Shown: positions 24,853-36,078 of the stretch, in pieces | Layout of the letters: every line of letters starts with the position of its first letter | How positions within the stretch are numbered: position 1 is the stretch's first letter | Made by a program: the position numbers and the translations under genes | NCBI GenBank assembly: GCA_947034895.1 | Contig: OX344763.1 | Location: 17,453,001-17,517,000 of the forward strand | From: Rhytidiadelphus loreus | Taxonomy: Eukaryota; Streptophyta; Bryopsida; Hypnales; Hylocomiaceae | Reading direction: 5' to 3' | Length of the DNA: 64,000 nt | The notes under the pieces: model-generated | Told to the model about the DNA's origin: nothing | The model's database searches: none | Seen by the model: only the letters and a program-made list of their open reading frames with translations

Positions 24853-25351
24853 AATGTGACTCCTTCAAGTTTTTCGAACTGCTGTTTTCTTCCTCTGGTC
24901 TTTAGTTTCCATCAGCTCTGTTCCATTTCTTCGAGACACCAGGTACAGTAGTAAGCTTACCCGTTCTTCTCTTTTATGCCCAGATCGCTCTCCATTTGTA
25001 GAACCATGAATTTCTATGTATTGCAATTTCTGTGTGCTTTGTTTTTATTTCTTCCATTTTCCATTCATCTTTCTTGTGTGTTGCGATTGTCGAGACTCCA
25101 CAGTATGAAGTGGCAGATTTGTCCATCGCTTGTAGAGTGTCGTCGTCTTGTTGGATGTTGGATGTTTTCACCGTCACGCTTAATTAGTCTGCATTCGAAT
25201 TTCTTACTTCGTTTTGATTTGTTGTAATCTTGTAGCATATGAGAAGCCGCTTCAGTAGTGCGTGAGAACGAAGCTCAAAGAAAGAAATCCGAGAACTTCC
25301 TCGTATTTCTTTATCGCTTCTCCGGCTTCAGGTTCTTGACGATTTCATAGA

Positions 25352-25925
25352 ATGGCTGACGCGAAAAATGGTACACAGCTGATAAACAAACCAGCAGATG
25401 TGCGTAAAGAGGCCGAGACCCCAGCCTCACGGTAAAACACCATGGAGTTCCTAACTGTACCAGTTTAAGGTTTAGGGTTTAGGGTTACGTTGTTAGATTT
25501 TATTGTTTGGTCTTGTGCGCACCAGTTTGAGAGTGATGTGTTTGTCTGGGGCAACATATACTTAGTATCAAAGTCCGATTAAAATCTCATTTTCCTGAGA
25601 GTTAAAGTTTATGAGTGAAAAATTTCCTGATTAAGAGCATTGATGGCTGTGTGGTTACAATTTTTGCAGGGGCAAAGCTGCCATACCTCTGGACTACTCC
25701 GTTGGTGGCGAAGGCGTGGATGTGAATATGGAAGCCCCAATCTCCAGCGAAGACCTGATCCGGGCAGGGGGTCTAGGTGCCGGTGATGGGGTTAGCAGCG
25801 TTATGCCGACTACTGTTGATGCAACAGATTATGAAGAGTCTTTAATGGATGCTGCGGAGTACGAGGACAAGGAAGGTGTGGAACCCTCTCGTCACCTTCA
25901 CCCTGGGCTTGGATTGAAGGATTGA
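25352..25925 (+). CDS. Small conserved-looking acidic plant protein, unknown function
   Basis: Two exons, 25,352-25,431 and 25,670-25,925, join across a GT-AG intron (cacg|gtaaaa...tttgcag|ggg) to give 111 residues. The first exon starts MADAKNGTQL. The second holds an acidic body with ISSEDLIRAGGLGAGD, then DATDYEESLMDAAEYED, and ends in PGLGLKD. The DYEESLxDAxxYED...PGLG pattern is, from memory, like that of small uncharacterised land-plant proteins; I cannot name a family. No signal peptide or membrane segment is seen. Codons are GC-richer than the surroundings, consistent with a real gene. The intron has a telomere-like (TTTAGGG)2 run at about 25,469. A 5' UTR intron between about 24,940 and 25,230 is possible. 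It is transcribed toward the 3' end of the synthetase gene. Confidence 0.7.
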
Positions 25926-26080
25926 AGTGAGGCATGTGAGTGCATCTGAACAATATTGAGAACTAACGTTCTCTATTTAGAATTGTAGTGTATGGAATTT
26001 TTCACGTTTGCGAATCGTTTCAAAGCTTTTCATTACCTGCAGACAGTACTTTTGAGTAAGAATGTCGCATTCGGGGCATA

Positions 26081-26423
26081 AGGTGGAAGCACCCAAAACC
26101 GTCAATATAAGCAATTCAGTATAGTTGGAGACACCTTTTCCTAAAAACTATATTAGCAAGTGAAAATCATTAATATTAAAAAAGTAAATTAAATTTTTTG
26201 GATGTGGTATGCAATTTCTATGATTTTTCAAAGTGCCAGCTGCCTAGACCATCAAAATCTGCAAAAATCAGTAATTAGTAAATCAGAGTTAAGTATATGT
26301 CCTTCAAATGCATCAGCGAATCAGAGGTAAGCATTCGAAGGACGCATTAACTAAAGTCTAGGGACACATTAAGAGGTAGTCTAAGGTATAGGAATGCATA
26401 TAGGGATGCTTTTGGGTGCCTTC
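26081..26423. mobile_element. MITE, AGGTRG family, degraded right end
   Basis: The left end AGGTGGAAGCACCCAAAACCGT is preceded by TA and closely matches the element at 4,357. The right end, GCTTTTGGGTGCCT, is decayed and followed by TA two bases later. About 343 bp. It lies just 3' of the small gene. Confidence 0.6.
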
Positions 26424-27461
26424 TAAAGATGAAGCCACCTGTAACTGATCAAATAAGCAATTCTGGATATGATTTGGAATAGTGTAGGGCAAAGCAAATA
26501 TTTTCGGAGGTGGAAGGATAGAAATGACAGGGATTGCAAAAACTTTGGTAATTTTATCACTTGAATTGTAATTACTATGAACTTTGAAAGGCAAAAAGTG
26601 TTCCGGACCCACTGCCAATCTCTAAACTCTTCCAATTCTGATCACTCAAAAACTACAGTCTTACTAAATACTTTCTACTTTCTTACTCACTACTTTGGGA
26701 CATGTGTCATGAATCTAATAGTCCCAATTTTGAAAAGAAAAGAAAAAAGCATTCTAGCTATGGTTAGAAATAAGTCAGTCTATAGGTTGGTTTTTGGGCC
26801 CGGATCAGGATCGGGTGGCTTCCCCTTAGCGCGACAGTGACCAACATTACGCAGACTTCTGTAAGATTTAAGGTATTAATTGAACATTGCAGGTGGACCT
26901 GGTTGTATACTGCTTGAAATAAATTCTGATATTATTTTCTACCTTCTGGCCACACCTTTTATAATTAATTCCTCCTGGCCTGTGAATCATGGTCTCAAGG
27001 AATATGTCGCTGGGCAGGTTGTTTTCTGACTTGGTGTCCGAACCATCCAAAGGGGTCTGTACGGTTTAGAGCATTCCCCAGGGTAGATTCTCGCAGCTCC
27101 CAGTTTAATGTGGCGGATTCGTATAATGTGAGGTCCAACAAGGCAAACTTCAGCATACGCACATAAAATTGAAGTAATTCGACCAAGGTCCTCTCTTCTT
27201 CATTGTTTTCCAAAGTCGAAATGAGGACAGCTTGTCAGCAGAACATGATTTACAATGGTTGGTGTCCGGGCACCTTGGGAGAAGTTGCATCACACGCATA
27301 TAAATCGTGCACAAGCACACGTGAAGCTGAAAGATGATGATGAAATGCGGTGCAAACTGCACTTCAAGATCAAATCACGCTGAAATTACATTTATGCGCA
27401 ACAGAACAAACTCGCTGTCACTGAAAGCAGGTACCGTTTAAAAACAGGGAGATGCTGCTAA
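26424..27461. other. Intergenic between convergent genes
   Basis: No gene recognised. The frames of 60-87 codons lack homology features. It must contain the 3' ends of both convergent genes. No terminator-like structure is called. Confidence 0.5.
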
Positions 27462-30400
27462 TCAATAACTACGTCCCCACAGCGCCCATTTCTTCGCGGG
27501 TTTGCCAGATGCAAAACACATGGTTCCTGAGATTGTCGCCCAGCACAACAGCGTCAGTCAGAACAGGTTCTCTGACGCAAAGAAAAGATAGAAAATTGAA
27601 ACACCCAAAGTAGAATAAATTACAGATAGGCACCTTCAGCGAGTGTATTCGACACCATTGGAAGGGTGTCCTGTTCAAATGGCATACAGAGAGTCTTGGC
27701 AGCACCAGCCTCTCCCTTTGTTCTTGCCTTCACGCTTTCCTCCACTTCCTGCATATTCAAATCCCGAACTTGATTGCTGAACATTCGAAGAACTTCCACC
27801 AGAGAACCCAGGCACAGAAGCAGTTCTACAGTCACGATAATAAAGAACCTAACCCCTATAGGCCCAAACAAAAAATAGAACATCCACTTCGCAAGCGAAT
27901 AGTAGACTATAGGAACTTACAAAATATAATTCTTTTGTTATAAAATGTAGGACATGATTACTTCATTCTACTAATACAATTTGTAACCTTACTCTAGGAG
28001 ACATGCTTCATCAACGATAAATTTCAACTCCTACAGATATGGAGGCCACTCTAGGCCATTTGAGCAGTTCCGGATTAACCGCTGGAGCATCGAGGATTCA
28101 TAATTGGAGTAGGATTGATTCAATGAACCATACTGTGAAATATAAGATTTAGAGGTGACTAATTTTAATATCAGCAAAATTATTGACGAACAATGCATGT
28201 GTTGGTCAAACTATTTAAAGAAAAGAAAAGAAAGCCCACATATGACCTACTCAAAACAGCTGGAAAAGACATCAGACCTAATTTGGGGCTCTTGATCCTT
28301 AGGGATTCAAAATCGCACTCACCACTTCGTCACACCACGGTGCAAGGACCATCTTCTTGTTGTTCAAAGCAGTCACAAAGTCATCCCAGTTATCAGCTAC
28401 TGCTATGCAGGAGGTCCTCTCTTCTCGAGCTTTTTCCAAGAGTCCTTTTTGCATCGTGTCCAAAATCTCCCCGATCTTCTCCACAAGGCCAGCCATGGGG
28501 ATATCCTGAGATCGCCCCTCAGCTTTGTCTTCCAGGTCTCGGCGAACCACTCGAACCTATAAAATACCAAGGCGTGGAAACCAAGCTTATCCAACACTAC
28601 TTTTACCGTAGAAGCTTGTAAACACCAGAAAATAAGTGCAGGCTTTGTAACACACTAAAACTCAAATAAACAAGAAAAAAATGAAAATACCGGGATATAA
28701 ACCTCAGCATTTACATTAAGAACAATAATATGAGAGCTTGTGTTTGAAATACATCCTATCACGTTCTAAAACCATAAAACACGATTATTCGTAACGTGGT
28801 TACATGAATTCACAACAGCAGAACATGCAGCTCCTAATAATAAACGGAGATATGATGGTTGTACCTGCTTCTTCTCAATATCCCTGGGACCAATTTCAAT
28901 CCTCAAGGGTACGCCTTTGAGCTCCCAATGTGAATACTTCCACCCAGGTTTATAGTTATCTCTCAAATCTTCCTTCACTCTGAATCCTGCTTCCTGCAAC
29001 TGTCGGGTGACTTTCAAGCATTCATCGGAGGGGTCGGTATTTTTGTACGGCACAGGAATGACAACCACCTGGATAGGTGCTACTCTTGGGGGAAGAACCA
29101 GTCCTTTGTTGTCTCCATGCACCATCACCATAACTCCGATCTGCAATCAGTGCAGATGTAATGAATAAGAGAACCTACAGGAAGAATGCTGCATAACAAA
29201 AGTGAATATAGTTACAACTTTGAATTGTTGAACAGGTAGCAAATTGTAACCAGAAAGGGCTTACAGATCTGGTGGTAAGACCCCAAGAGTTCTGCCACAC
29301 CATCTTACGCTCCCTGTTCTCATCCTCAAAATAGATTTCGAACATCTTGGCGAAATTCTGGCCCAGACAATGTGATGTGACCCCTTGCACTCCACGCCCT
29401 GTGGCAGGAATGAACGCCTGTGCATTGGCACAGCATGGTGATTAATTGAAGCAAAAATAAAGTTGACTTAGCGACCTGGACCTCAGGTTCCTACCTTGGT
29501 ATAAATAGATACACGAATTTGGTGCTTTGTCATAGATGATATTCAACCCTAAAGAAACCTATTCCATAGTACTTCACTTTTTCACTTTACACATAGAAGT
29601 TGAGTAACGTACTGAAGCTCAACACTATTCATACCTTTACAAAAATATTATAGTTTCTCCAACCTTTTATCTTATTATTCGATTTACAATGAATCAACAA
29701 AGGCTAGGAGACGTCATGAAAAAATAAACAAGAGCTGCTTGGTACTTCAGAAATTAGGATAAGGGTGGGATTACCAAGTAAAATAGAAAATGCCATCAAG
29801 ATAAACAGAGATGTACCTCAACAGTGGTGGTATACAGACCGCCAGCGAACTTCTCAACTTCGCTTTTCACGCCCTTGATGACTGGAACTGCGAGAAGCTC
29901 CTCATACACCCTACGATACAGCTCCAAGATTTGATGCACCTGCCGACATATCAATGAATCCAAACCGTTAGCTAGTTACAATTTGAAAATGCTTTAGAAA
30001 CCTTTCAGAACTGAACATAACATTTCTAACCTCATCGAAAATATGTGGAACCCAAATTTCAAATACAAGTCAGTAGGCTATGAATTAGAAGTGACTAACC
30101 TCTATGTCTGCTTCTCCTTTAGTAGCGAATGCAGTATGACCTTCTTGCCACAAAAACTCACGACTCCTGCGTAAAAAGAGCGAAATTCTTAACGTCAGAT
30201 TTGTAGTATCGAAGTTGGTCAAAGGCATGCCTACAGGGTTATAAGAATCAAGGCCTCAGCAACATGAACAAAATCATTCTCAGAAACCACTTCCAGTGAA
30301 ATTTCATCTCTCCGGAATCAAGTCATCCACTTGCTACCCTAGGATCGCACATAGCAGGTTAACTAGAAGTGGTAACTTGAATTCTGCTCTTTCTAAAATT

Positions 30401-31717
30401 ACAGTGATTCAAAGCTTGTTCAAATCTAAGAAAATAAGGAAATGTTCAGATCAGTTTCCAGGTAATTCTGAAGGCCCCACCTGATGAAAGGGGTGGGGTG
30501 CTTAAACTCCCATCGCACCACATTGCACCACTGATTGATTCTAAGCGGAAGATCACGATGACCACGAATCCATTTCGCGAAAATAGGGTACATTACAGTT
30601 TCACTGGTGGGCCGAATGGCAATAGGCTCTTCAAGGTCAGAATCTCCAGATCTCGTCACCCAGGCAACCTGGCCATTGCCAAACGTCAAATACGAGGTGA
30701 ACAAGCAGAGATTGATGTAGAAGCACATGAGTAAGCTTCAGGTTAGGGTTTCATGACGCTGAAACAAACACGAAATCTATGCAAGTACCTCAGGGGCAAA
30801 GCCTTCTACGTGGTCCTTCTCTTTGGTCAAAGCCTTCTCCGAAACAAACAGAGGGAAGTACGTGTTCTCAATGCCCATCTTCTTGATTTCCTTGTCAAAA
30901 AAGTCTTTGATGGATTCCCAGATCGAGTAAGACCATGGCCGCAGAATGTAACAGCCCGAGACGTCGTAGTACTCAATCATTTCGCCTCGCACAACAATCT
31001 GCAAGTCCAAAACACCGACCGATGCAGTTGATAACGAGGCGATATAAAATCAATTCCAGTTCCCAGTATACCAACTTGACCAGAGAATCTATAAGCAATA
31101 AGCAACGCAAACAGGGCTCACCCCAAACATTGAACGACGTCACAGATCTTGACATGAGTTCCGATGAGTATGAAATATATGCAACACTGAACTGCGAAGA
31201 TCTAAAGACTCTTCAAAACCTTCAATTCAGCCGACTTACATCTGAGTACCATTCTCCAAAGTTTTCATCCTTCTTGAAAGCAAGGCCAAGTCCGGACTCC
31301 TTCTTCACTTCCATCTTGGCTGCCAAGCCCACACATGAAACTTGTTACAGACGCAACGTGGCAAGAATTCGTCAAGATCTAGACAAGACAATTGCTCTTG
31401 ATTGAGCACTCTCAGCCATGTCTACACAACCCCTATCCTTTCATTGTGCAACGCCACTTCAGCAATTCAACTCAAAAAAAACAAAAAAAACTCTCCGAAA
31501 CAATGAGGTTACTCAAAAAAAGAGACGCAATCTGCAACTGCTAACCTCCTTGACCGGCTCCTCCGTGCACCACGGGCTTCTTCTCCTTGGGGACTTTCTG
31601 GGGCTTCTCCTTCTTCTCCTTGGGCTTGGCCTCCGGAGCCTCAGCACCGCTGATACTCACCTTCTCTGCGACGTCGAGATCGTTCACACTCACCCGCTAA
31701 TCCCCCTTTTCCACCAT
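27462..31717 (-). CDS. Prolyl-tRNA synthetase, eukaryotic/archaeal type, cytosolic
   Basis: Class II synthetase that charges tRNA-Pro for translation. Minus-strand exons: 31,546-31,717 (start uncertain), 31,240-31,319, 30,789-30,998, 30,481-30,668, 30,100-30,166, 29,817-29,939, 29,265-29,417, 28,865-29,140, 28,323-28,556, 27,634-27,748 and 27,462-27,526. All introns are GT-AG, and the joined frame is open apart from one codon, giving about 560 positions. Visible motifs: [37 protein letters not shown] followed by [13 protein letters not shown] (motif 2); [18 protein letters not shown] (motif 3); the anticodon-binding region with [19 protein letters not shown]; and the C-terminal domain ending [18 protein letters not shown]. 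The N-terminus is Lys/Glu/Pro-rich ([17 protein letters not shown]) with no obvious transit peptide. Oddity: the only upstream ATG in frame (31,715-31,717) is followed at codon 7 by TAG (31,697-31,699); the next in-frame ATG is in exon 2 (about 31,311). The start may lie in an unseen exon. Confidence 0.93.
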
Positions 31718-31780
31718 TCTCACGGCCTCTACCTGGCACAGATCTTCAAGAGGCAACAAGAACAAAAACACAAGCTTAAG

Positions 31781-31788
31781 TTAGGGTT
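31781..31788 (-). promoter_or_regulatory. Telo-box AACCCTAA upstream of the prolyl-tRNA synthetase gene
   Basis: On the minus strand, AACCCTAA lies 64 bp 5' of the candidate ATG. Telo-boxes are frequent near the start sites of plant translation-machinery genes, so the position fits. The motif is short. Confidence 0.4.
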
Positions 31789-32219
31789 CCAACGGCTTTC
31801 ACTTCCTCGTCACTTGCATACTAGCACTCTACCATCCTACAAGTCGCATTAGAAGTACCGTACTCTTAATAACACCTCAACAACAAACTACCACCAGCAA
31901 TAACAAAATGCCTTGCTGACATAGAAGCAAGGTTATCCCACAGAGTAAACCATATTAAAATCCCTGGCAATTCGCAGAGCTTCAGTATCCACTTATCCAA
32001 TGCGACGGAAAAGAAACTCTACATACTTCGAATACGAAACATCGACAAAACAAAATTGTAACACTAAGCTCTACAAACCTAGTTTCATTTTTCCAAACAA
32101 AACCACATTACATCAATTGCGTACAGCACAAGTAAACATGGTATCTGCGCCTAGCCAACCACGACTTCCTTTCGAGAGGATTTACCTTTTGAGATCAGTA
32201 ACCAACAATTCTGAGAAGA

Positions 32220-33900
32220 AAATTATAACCTGTAACCGTGCGAACCATCACACAGGATCGGTAATGCACAGCTCGTCCAACAGTGTCCGTATGCAGTGTG
32301 AGTTTGACGCGCTTGGAGCGCTGTTCATCTTCTTCCTTGTGCACCACGTCTCTCTCAGAAAATGCCACCACTTTGCGCAAGTCTGTAACTCAGCGAGTGA
32401 CCGGAAGATTGACCATGTGAATATGCGAGTCTAGATACCAGTCTATGTGCTTTGTGTCCCCTGCATCAGGTCCACAGGCACTCATCCGTAGGCTCAAAGT
32501 TTTCTTCTGCTGTGCTGTTGAAGGCGGCAGTGATCCTGGAGGTCCTGTGTACCGACAAGGGTTTCAGAATGACGATCCCGGACGTGCTACTTTAAGTCTT
32601 CGTTTCGTCTTCCGATCCTGTTCGGTTGCCTTCATACTGGCCGTGATGTTCAGTCAGCGCTATGGACTCCCTGGAGTTGTGCCAAGGGCAGCCTGATCTA
32701 GGACGAAAGTTTCACCGTACACTACAGTGGAGTCCGGCTGCGATCCACATCCAGCTTAGAGGAAGAGCTTGAGGAAGAGCTTGATATGCCTGGTACCCGT
32801 AACAAGTTCGGCTTGATTCTATGTTTCTGGTACCATGTTAATTTACAGGTCTTTTTCAGATCATTTGTCGGTTGGCCGTGTAAGATCTTTTTGATAAATG
32901 GGTTTGAGGTTCGTGACAGATCTTGAGAGAATTGTGTTCTTGTGCTTGGTTGTGCAGGTTGAAGAGCGTGTTCATGAGCATGGGTGGGCATTACAACTGC
33001 GAGTCTAATCTAGTGTGAGAGGTGGCAAGTTCTGAACGAGGTGTCCGGTTACGTGCAACTTCACCGAGTGGTGGCCAGCTTTACATTCCTCAGCCTTCAA
33101 GCTCGGGGACTAGCTCGTCTGGATATGGCTGGCGTCGTCGCGTTCCTGCGCTTTTGTTGATGCGAGGATCGCTCCGTCACTCGCTTGCGTGCTCTCCCAG
33201 TGATTTGTCAGCAATTGGCGAGATGTTCATCTGCCAGAGTACTGTAAACACCATGTAAGGTACTGCTGCATCACGAAAATCTTTGACGGTCATTAATATC
33301 AACAACACAAAGTGTGGTGTGATGATCCGAGTAGAATGATGTCAATTGAGTTTGCAGCATGGCAAGGTTACATTGGCTTTAAAAAATGTTTCCAGTGATC
33401 AAATGCATTCTTAAGAAGATGTAACTTCGCACATGAACATTTGTATCGACTTCAGGAACGGTCTCAAATGTTTTGTCCGTTTTTCCAAGTAAGGTATGCT
33501 CAACTCACAAGTGCCAGTTGATTCAGGCGTTGTGCATGCTGACTCAAGGTCATTTTGATAACTCCGCACTTCAGCACTCAGGAGTGGTTGCTACTTACTG
33601 ATCTTTGAGTTTGTGTGGGATTTTGAAGATTACAAAGAGTGTGAGACTGTGAGAGAGCTTTCACGGGCTTTAGAGTGCTAGAGTGTGATTTTAGATTTGA
33701 ATAATTGCACCAAGTTCATTGATTGTAACTTCCACATTGTCTTGTAATGAAGGCAAAATTTGGGTTAATATGAAATTTCTTTTATTGAGCATGATTGGAG
33801 AGGAGGCTTGATCCCAAATTTAGAAGGCTTGGTTCTTGGCAAATTCTGTGGGTATGGCAACAACGTTTTTGAGAGTAGCTCTTGACTATCTATGGTGTCG
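32220..33900 (+). repeat. Module copy C (next to the synthetase gene)
   Basis: This copies the module core seen at about 1,030-2,620: 'aaccgtgcgaaccatcacacag', 'gtgtaccgacaagggtttcag', 'ctggttgtgcaggttgaagag' and 'gtcattaatatcaacaacac'. It starts about 0.5 kb beyond the 5' end of the synthetase gene, so the two diverge. It resumes at about 35,385-35,460 after an interruption. Small frames (83, 89 and 78 codons) are module by-products, not genes. Confidence 0.65.
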
Positions 33901-34375
33901 TGTCTACCACTTGTGGTAGTGATTTTCTCCCCTCACCAAAAATTAGGAGCTGTTGGATGTGAAAACAAAAAAATCCCACCTCCCTCCAAGAAAAATCCAC
34001 AGCCATTAGATTCAGATACAAATACATAGACAGGTATTGAATACAAATATAGGTATTGAATACAGATACAAGTATTGAATATGGATACAGTTACAAAATA
34101 TTAAATGTAAGTACAAAATATAAAATACAGATACAGATACTGCTACGAATACAGAAGACGAACATAAAAACCAATTAACCCATATTGATTGTCAAACGAG
34201 TTCATTTTGAAAAATATAAGACTAAGGTTGGGGGTAAGCAATTTGGATTTTTTAAATTATTTTCAGGTCAAATTATTTTTCAGAAACCCCCCAAAATAAA
34301 ATGAATGGGCTGAGGTTTAAAAAATAATTTGATTTGAAATCTCAAGATGTGATCACTATACACTATACACCTTAA
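33901..34375. other. Intergenic with ATACAGATAC/ATTGAATAC simple repeat
   Basis: Bases 34,010-34,155 are a degenerate array of 'gatacaggtattgaatacag'-like units, apparently a microsatellite derivative. No gene. Confidence 0.5.
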
Positions 34376-35348
34376 CCCCTCACCGCCCAAGGCCTAACCA
34401 TGTCAAAAAACAACTTTCCTTTTCAAGTGTTATAAGTCTAAATGTGAGTAAGGTATGAAAACCTCAACCGTACAATATTGTAGTGTGCATGTTGTAGATG
34501 GTGTAAATCAAATTTGAGGTCATTTGACCGTATAGATTGAAAGATTATAATGTTTTAGTGTTGAAAAAAGATGCTGAAATTGTCCTCCAAACACAATTCG
34601 AGGTGAAATTCGATTTCTAAACCCACTCAAATGAAAAATCTTTGAACTAAGAAGTGATTCAAAACCAAAAGAAAAACACTTTGGTGGGAAAAAAAATCAT
34701 TCAATTGACTCATTGCGTTTGCAAAATTGTTTTGAAATGTCAAAAAGCAGTGAAAAAAGTAGCAAAAAAACACATCTATTGCTAAACCTACCTCTACTAA
34801 AATGACTCTCAGTCAATCATAACTTCTTGTATTGGTATGAAATTTTTACTACAAGAACTAGACTAGTATGCGCAACTTTTCCAATAAAAATTATTGAAAT
34901 CTAACCTTGTTTGAAGAAGTTATAAGCCGCCGAAGTTCACTGTAATGCAGAAATGTCTGTATTTTGAACTTCGAATTGCTCCCAAGCATTCGAAACAACT
35001 TGGATTGACATGAAAATTTTCCCACATTAAGTAGACTTTACGGGGAACAAAACCCAACAAATTTTATTGAAAAATAACATTTGATGAAAAAGATACAAGC
35101 CCCCGAAGTTGCAGACATCTCAATGCTGTGTGGTGAACTGAAATTGAATCTGCGAACTTCGAATGGCTTCTAAAAATCCAATACATCTTGGATAGGTCTG
35201 AAATTTTTACCACAAAAACTGGTTTAGTGTGCGCAACTTTTCCAATGAGTTTTATTAAATTTGGACACCGGACTCAAAAGTTACAGCACTTTGAAGTTGA
35301 CTGCTAGATTGTGTGAGGCCACTTTTGGGCCCCTTGGCCGGTGAGGGG
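34376..35348. mobile_element. 973-bp TIR element at TTAA, inserted in module copy C
   Basis: Termini: CCCCTCACCGCCCAAGGCC at the left, GGCCGGTGAGGGG at the right, with TTAA on both sides (34,372-34,375 and 35,349-35,352). The interior repeats a sub-module about three times ('gaaatttttaccac', 'gtgcgcaacttttccaat', 'aagttataagccgccgaagtt'). No transposase ORF. TTAA fits piggyBac-like or Harbinger-like targets. The module text interrupted at about 33,900 resumes at about 35,385. Confidence 0.6.
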
Positions 35349-35460
35349 TTAAGTAGGCAGTCACTGCCTGCCTCATTTTGATTGTGTTGATTGTACCAAA
35401 ATCTTGAGTGCTAGGAGCTGTGAATAGGGAGATGTGAAAAATAACCAGGTAATGGGGGTA

Positions 35461-35660
35461 AGGTAGTGTGCTCATAAACCGTCACTTTAAGGGTTGTTGG
35501 GTCTTTTTGATGGTTTTAAGATGCATGGAAATATTTTCACTTATTTTTTACTTGAAGGAAAATTGATGTGAAATCTAACACAAGTGGTTTCATATTTTTT
35601 GGAATGCTCAGTTTATGAAATTTTGCGCCACAATCAATGTCTTACCTAACTCTAATGGAA
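35461..35660. mobile_element. Truncated MITE, AGGTRG family
   Basis: The left end AGGTAGTGTGCTCATAAACC, preceded by TA, matches the element at 40,296, and 'acacaagtggtttcatattttt' is present. No matching right end was found, so the copy is truncated. The right limit is approximate. Confidence 0.55.
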
Positions 35661-35942
35661 TATTTAGTAACCACATTAGAACATGCCAACGACAATACTG
35701 TAAGTGGCATAAACCCGGTAAAGTGAACGGGACCGATCACTTTACTGCCCAACGGCAGGCACGGCCAAATCTACTGAGGTACCGGCCCCCAACTAACACT
35801 CAAAAAAATTCAATCACATTTAGAAATCAATAATTTCAAAATAAATGAAATGCGCATAGGCATTTTTGGGTAAGTTAAAAATAATATGATAAATGAAATA
35901 TGAACATGTTTTGAATTTAATGGGTGCGTGAGAATCTCACTA

Positions 35943-36078
35943 TATACACATACGGTGGTAGGAGGTAGAATAATCCATGTGGGATAATTATAATTAGTAG
36001 GAACTTCACCACTTAAAGTGAAGTTAAATTAACATATCCCACATAGAATGCTCTACCTCCTACCACCCCATGTGTATA
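35943..36078. mobile_element. 136-bp fold-back MITE
   Basis: Near-complete palindrome. The left arm TATACACATACGGTGGTAGG is mirrored by CCTACCACCCCATGTGTATA at the right. The inner arms contain 'gtgggata...aacttcacc' and 'gtgaagtt...tatcccac'. A TA target duplication is possible but merges with the TIR. Confidence 0.65.

Noticed and set aside
25467..25487. Telomere-like (TTTAGGG)n run
   Set aside because: Only about two and a half units within an intron; too short to be a former telomere or fusion point.
31540..31740. Reading the TAGs in HNL1, HNL2 and the synthetase as Gln by a changed genetic code or RNA editing
   Set aside because: TAG, TGA and TAA all occur as ordinary stops here (TGA ends the synthetase, TAA the ancestral HNL1 end), and editing of this kind is organellar. 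C-to-T mutation is simpler.
30296..31852. Plus-strand frames of 62-156 codons over the synthetase gene
   Set aside because: They overlap exons and introns of the minus-strand synthetase, cross its splice sites, and have no recognisable domain.
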